Below are positions 59,991 to 64,000 of a stretch of DNA of 64,000 nt, piece by piece. Source of the DNA: Ectocarpus siliculosus (Eukaryota; Sar; Phaeophyceae; Ectocarpales; Ectocarpaceae). Each line of letters starts with the position of its first letter. Within the stretch, counting starts at the first letter, position 1. The translations under genes were made by a program, and so were the position numbers. Under the pieces are notes generated by a model. It was not told the DNA's origin. It did not search any database and was given only the letters and a program-made list of their open reading frames with translations. The DNA lies in contig FN649740.1 of assembly GCA_000310025.1 (NCBI GenBank), forward strand, positions 140,728-204,727, in the 5' to 3' direction.

Positions 59991-62900
59991 ATGTACGTCG
60001 CATCTGACGGTGATCTCCAAGCATCTCTACTGCTTGCTGATGAGCGGTATGAAGAAATGCAGACAAAGAGGGAGTCACAAAGACTTGCAAACCGGAAGTC
60101 CACACGCGAAGCGATGGCGATCAGTCACTTGGCCGGGGAGAAAGCGTAAGACAACAGCGTGACAACGAAGCCAAACTCATAAAAATAGAAATATAGAATA
60201 CTATGTAGTCTTTAGTCTATAAGTACGACAAACGGTCGCTACTCCAGAATATATGTTGTTCAACACACACAGCCGTTGACTACTACTGTAATACTATATA
60301 CCAGTCTATTAGGCATCCTATACGTATTTTCTACCATCGCTCCCATTTTTTATTATCTGCAGATTTTGGTCTTGCTCCCCTGACAGTACAAGAAGATCTC
60401 CGACATGGGGCTAGACTATGCAGAAGAACTCTTCTGCGGTGCATGCCTCCGTTTCTGACGTGAGAAGGAAGTGTGGAGCAGGACCTTTACTGAAGCGTCT
60501 CATCACTTATTTTTTGTATCCTTGTGGCTGGCAACACGTGTTCGAAGTCTGCATGTACCACGCGCCTCGAATACTAAACTACCATGTAGGCTCCGCTGTG
60601 CGTCGAAGCAAGACAAAGAAGCGGGGATCCTCAAGCGTGCTCGCGAAAGGGACAGCTCGGCGGAGCAACTGGAGAGGGAAGAAATGGCGTACGAAGATGA
60701 AGTGAGTAGAGACCATTACCATGAACCTACTGTATGTAGAAGTTTTCCAACCGGAGATGTACGGCAGAGTGAAGGTCATTCGCAAAGTACCTTGGTTTTT
60801 GAAAAATCCAAACCCTCGATTGTAAAAGTAACACCGCCCCCTTTTATGCATCTTTGTTGTTGAATGAGAATCAGAGATCACGCGTGTGTGTGGCGCTACT
60901 GTTCAAGAAACTCTGCGCCATGGACTCGGCTCAGGATGCACACGCCCGCCAGTTCGTCGACCCCAGTTTTCATTTCGTGCCAAGAAAAAAAATGATGCAG
61001 ATTCAGGTGAGGTTTATCTTTCAATGATAGATAGTCATAGTCAACCACGCTCTCGTACAAACGTGTGAGGCGTGTTCTTGTAAGGCTTGTTTGCTCGTGA
61101 AAAAAATGAACCTGTCACTTAGTTTCCCGGAGGCAACTCCCTTCTCCCCCCTGAGGACCAACAGGGGACGAAGGTCCGGAATTAGCGCCGACTGCCTCGG
61201 CGTCAGCCACCCTGGCGCGTTCTGTAGAGCATGGGTCCAAAAGTGGGGCCGGTTACACCCGTCGTGATACAAAGTTGTGGCTATCGCGCGTTACTGCCGT
61301 ACTGTAGACGTTAAACACATGACGTTTGCGACCTTGATTTTTTCGCGCCCATCATTCTTCGCCGCCCGCAGAGCGGCTGCATCGACACGATGTGCCAGGT
61401 TCTTGATAAGAACAACAGGACGAACACATGGCAGAGGAAGGACGCCTGCGTCGTGGAGCAGTGCATGAGCGCGCTCGCCCTCCACGTGCACCGTCGTCCT
61501 GAGGTGGGTACAAGTACCGTTTGGCGAGCGGTGATTGTTGCAGAGAGGCAGTCGACCGTTCCTTCCACCCCGCCCAACATCGCCGTTTTCACAAGTACTG
61601 GCGCGGTAAGCTACAATGTGCGACCATTCTTGTCATTCCACTATTTCCATTTTGAAATACTTGTACAGGTTTCCACTAAGGCAACCCCCCTGCTAGTATG
61701 CAAGAGTTCGCCATAGCGTACTACATGTATAGGTGTGCCTTTGTCCCAGAACAAAGTTGCCCAACCGGATGACGTGTTTGTTGTTCGCTCTCGTTCCACC
61801 TGGTGACGAACAAACTAATGTATCAGAGGTGTCGACAGCTGCAGGCAACCAAGGGGGGGGTGCAGGCCATCGTGACGGGGATGAGAGAGTGCTCGGAAAG
61901 TGTGCTCGTGCAAGAGAGGGGTCTCAAGCTCGTTGTCGACTCCTGCCTGGCGCTTTCAAGCTGTGCCGAGGTGCTGTTGCAATGTTTGGGGGGCCAGTGG
62001 CGGTGTTCTTTGATTCTTCTTGCAGCTATTGAAAGTGCTTAATGCTATTTTAACGAAACTTGCGTTTGAGAGTATTACCCCCCCCGTTCTTCAGGCAACT
62101 TCGACTTTGGAATAATCGTTGCCATGGTAGACAGCGGTTGTAAGAGGTTGGGGGAAACATCGTCAAGGTAGGCCAAACCGTGTGTCGCTGGGTGATGAGG
62201 TCGATGTCGACTGGGAATGAGGTTCGGCGAAAAATGATCTCAAGAGGGAGAGGGGGGCTCAACGCTTGCGGCAGGCCGCACAGAATACTCTAATCCAGGC
62301 CAATACCTGATTTAACATTGCAATAAGAGACTGGCTGAATACACCTGAGAACTGAGACTTAGCTTCCATAGAACAAGGCGAAACACGCTAGATAGAAGAC
62401 GCCGGGGAGAAGATTCCTTGAAGCGTACTACGTATCCTTAACTTTCTGACACGTTTGAACTTGGTTGAGGCTCCTCGACGTGGAAAGAGTAGCGACAGCA
62501 ACAGTAGCAACACCAACATTGGCAGCAACCGTAGCAACAGCAACACCACTACCACTACCAACAACAATCGCACCAACATGCGCGAAATTCATCCCAGGCA
62601 TTCGTCGAAGCCAGTGCCCTTGAAACGATCGTCAATACCTTGGGGCGGTTCCGACATGACTGGCACGTGCAGTCGTGCGGCTGCGAGGCGCTCTGCGCCG
62701 TCGTCGCGGCCCTTCCCTCCAACAACCAAGACTTCCTGGAACGCGTGTTGAATGCCGGTGCGCATCTTGCGGCGGGACGAGCTTTGCGACGGTAACTGGG
62801 TTGATGGTGTAATGGGTTTGTTGGATTGTTGTGTTCACCAACCCTGCGGCACGGTGTCCCAGTGTCAGCAAGTCAACAAACCTTGTAGGCACTATTGTAA

Positions 62901-64000
62901 CCTCTCTATGTAGAAGACAACAACATTCTTGGGAACAAACTATCCAGCGTCTTGGAGGCCAGCGCTTTCCTTGCCGAGGGTTTAGCCGAAAAGTAGAACG
63001 CCAGGTCGTTCGGAATGCGGCACGCCGGTGGAGTAATTCCCTGTCACGAGATAGCAGCAGCGCTGAGTTCTTTCCAGAAAACCTCGTTTAACATCGCCGA
63101 GATATATTTTCGTTTGTGTACTGTCTCCACGCTTTCAGATCACCTGGGACAAAACCTCCGTCTGCTTGTTGTCAGAGTCTAAGAAAAGAACAGCAGTGGT
63201 CTCGTTGAAGAGCAGACAAACGGTTTGGTTTGGGCATTGTTTAGATCCATGGTACTGCAGGACAAGTGTGTACCGAGTGTAAATACTGTTGGGTGGTGTT
63301 CGACACCAACGTACCCGGAGAGGTCCCTTGAGCGGACTCGTACCCAAGAGATCCAAGTACTAGGGGTAGCATTCGGACTGAAGGTTCACCACATCGATAT
63401 CGAAACACCTCCGTTCAACAGGCATCCTAGCTCGGAAGAGGTGCTGGTGGCTGGCATGCGAACGCTGGAAACGATCGCCCTCCGGTGCTGCACCGGTGGC
63501 ACGAAGGATGGGCGATCTCGCGTGCAGAATGCCTTGATCCTGTCAGACCAACATTGCCACACTCGTGATGGTGACGGAGCGGGCGATTCCAGGGATAGTA
63601 TCTCCGCGATAACGGCTGCCAACTCGGTTGGTTTTCCGGGTGTCGCATCTCTCAACGAAGAATCGAACACTCCCACCGCATCGTCCGTGGACGACCACCC
63701 GCTTGAGGACGACCGCAATGACGTTGACGCTGCTGCACGGAGCTCGGACGCTATGAGTTCGAGTTGTTCCAGAAGAGACGACCGGGCCAATGAAAGCTTC
63801 AGCCTGGGAGAGGGAGGGGGGGGGGGCAGAGGAACGGGGACTATCGCGTTTGCGTTGAGTGTGGCAGACGCGTATAGTCGAGAAGATTCCCGCACTATCG
63901 TTCAACGTGCAGGAGCTGCGCGGGTGGCGGCGAGTGCGTTCAATCTCGTGAGGGCGTTGCTCACAGACTGGAGGCGGGGCTGGGGGCAGAGGAGGAAGTG
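59991..64000 (+). CDS. ARM-repeat protein (partial, 3' end outside window)
   Basis: Exons in phase: 59991-60145, 60590-60701, 60875-61006, 61372-61503, 61845-61970 and 62598-62757, with a further large exon from about 63.37 kb to the window end. One or two exons between 62.76 and 63.37 kb are unresolved; EDNNILGNKLSSVLEASAFL near 62.92-62.98 kb is a candidate. The N-terminus (about 90 aa) is charged and helical. From about residue 130 the sequence shows armadillo-type helices: ACVVEQCMSALALH, GGVQAIVTGMRECSESVLVQ, LKLVVDSCLALSSCAE, ALETIVNTLGRF and VQSCGCEALCAVVAALPSN. The last exon has another such helix (VAGMRTLETIALRCC), then a long acidic Ser/Asp/Gly-rich disordered stretch and a new helix at the edge. 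ARM repeats bind protein partners; no specific partner can be named. Confidence 0.65.

Overview
The window looks like nuclear DNA of a photosynthetic stramenopile, most likely a brown alga or close relative. The genes are rich in short GT-AG introns. The lycopene cyclase has a heterokont-type bipartite plastid presequence (signal peptide followed by an AP-STA-F motif). The intergenic space is crowded with LTR elements and tandem repeats. The assignment to brown algae is an inference; no rRNA or organelle marker is present.

Layout. (1) 91-7217, minus: a plastid-type long-chain acyl-CoA synthetase (AAE15/16-like) in at least nine exons, running off the left edge. (2) 8900-10103: a 1.2 kb non-autonomous DNA transposon with terminal inverted and subterminal repeats. 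(3) 12.6-17.2 kb: a badly decayed LTR-element gag-like fossil. (4) 18.5-22.4 kb, plus: an unrecognised multi-exon gene whose first exon resembles a Josephin/OTU-type cysteine peptidase. (5) 24.0-26.7 kb: a small coiled-coil ORF that runs straight into an 85-bp tandem array, then TTAGGG-linked satellite with an inserted 203-bp array, then a 100-N assembly gap. (6) 26.8-32.8 kb: a Ty3/gypsy pol fossil with protease, RT, RNase H, integrase and a chromodomain-like tail. (7) 35.98-36.30 kb: a tRNA-derived SINE candidate. (8) 36890-40335, minus: BUD23, the 18S rRNA guanine-N7 methyltransferase, in six exons. (9) 40624-54475, plus: lycopene beta-cyclase in ten exons; its first intron carries a young 5.7 kb gag-only LTR element. 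(10) 57087-59673, minus: a tail-anchored longin-domain protein. (11) 59991 to the right edge, plus: an ARM-repeat protein.

Two gene pairs are head to head with short spacers: BUD23/LCYB (288 bp) and longin/ARM (317 bp). Both spacers probably act as shared promoters. The fatty-acyl and carotenoid genes are plastid-associated, BUD23 acts in ribosome biogenesis and the longin gene in membrane traffic. They are ordinary housekeeping neighbours, not a cluster with one task. Exon borders below were read from splice signals and confirmed where the reading phase carries across the junction. UTRs and promoters could not be placed.
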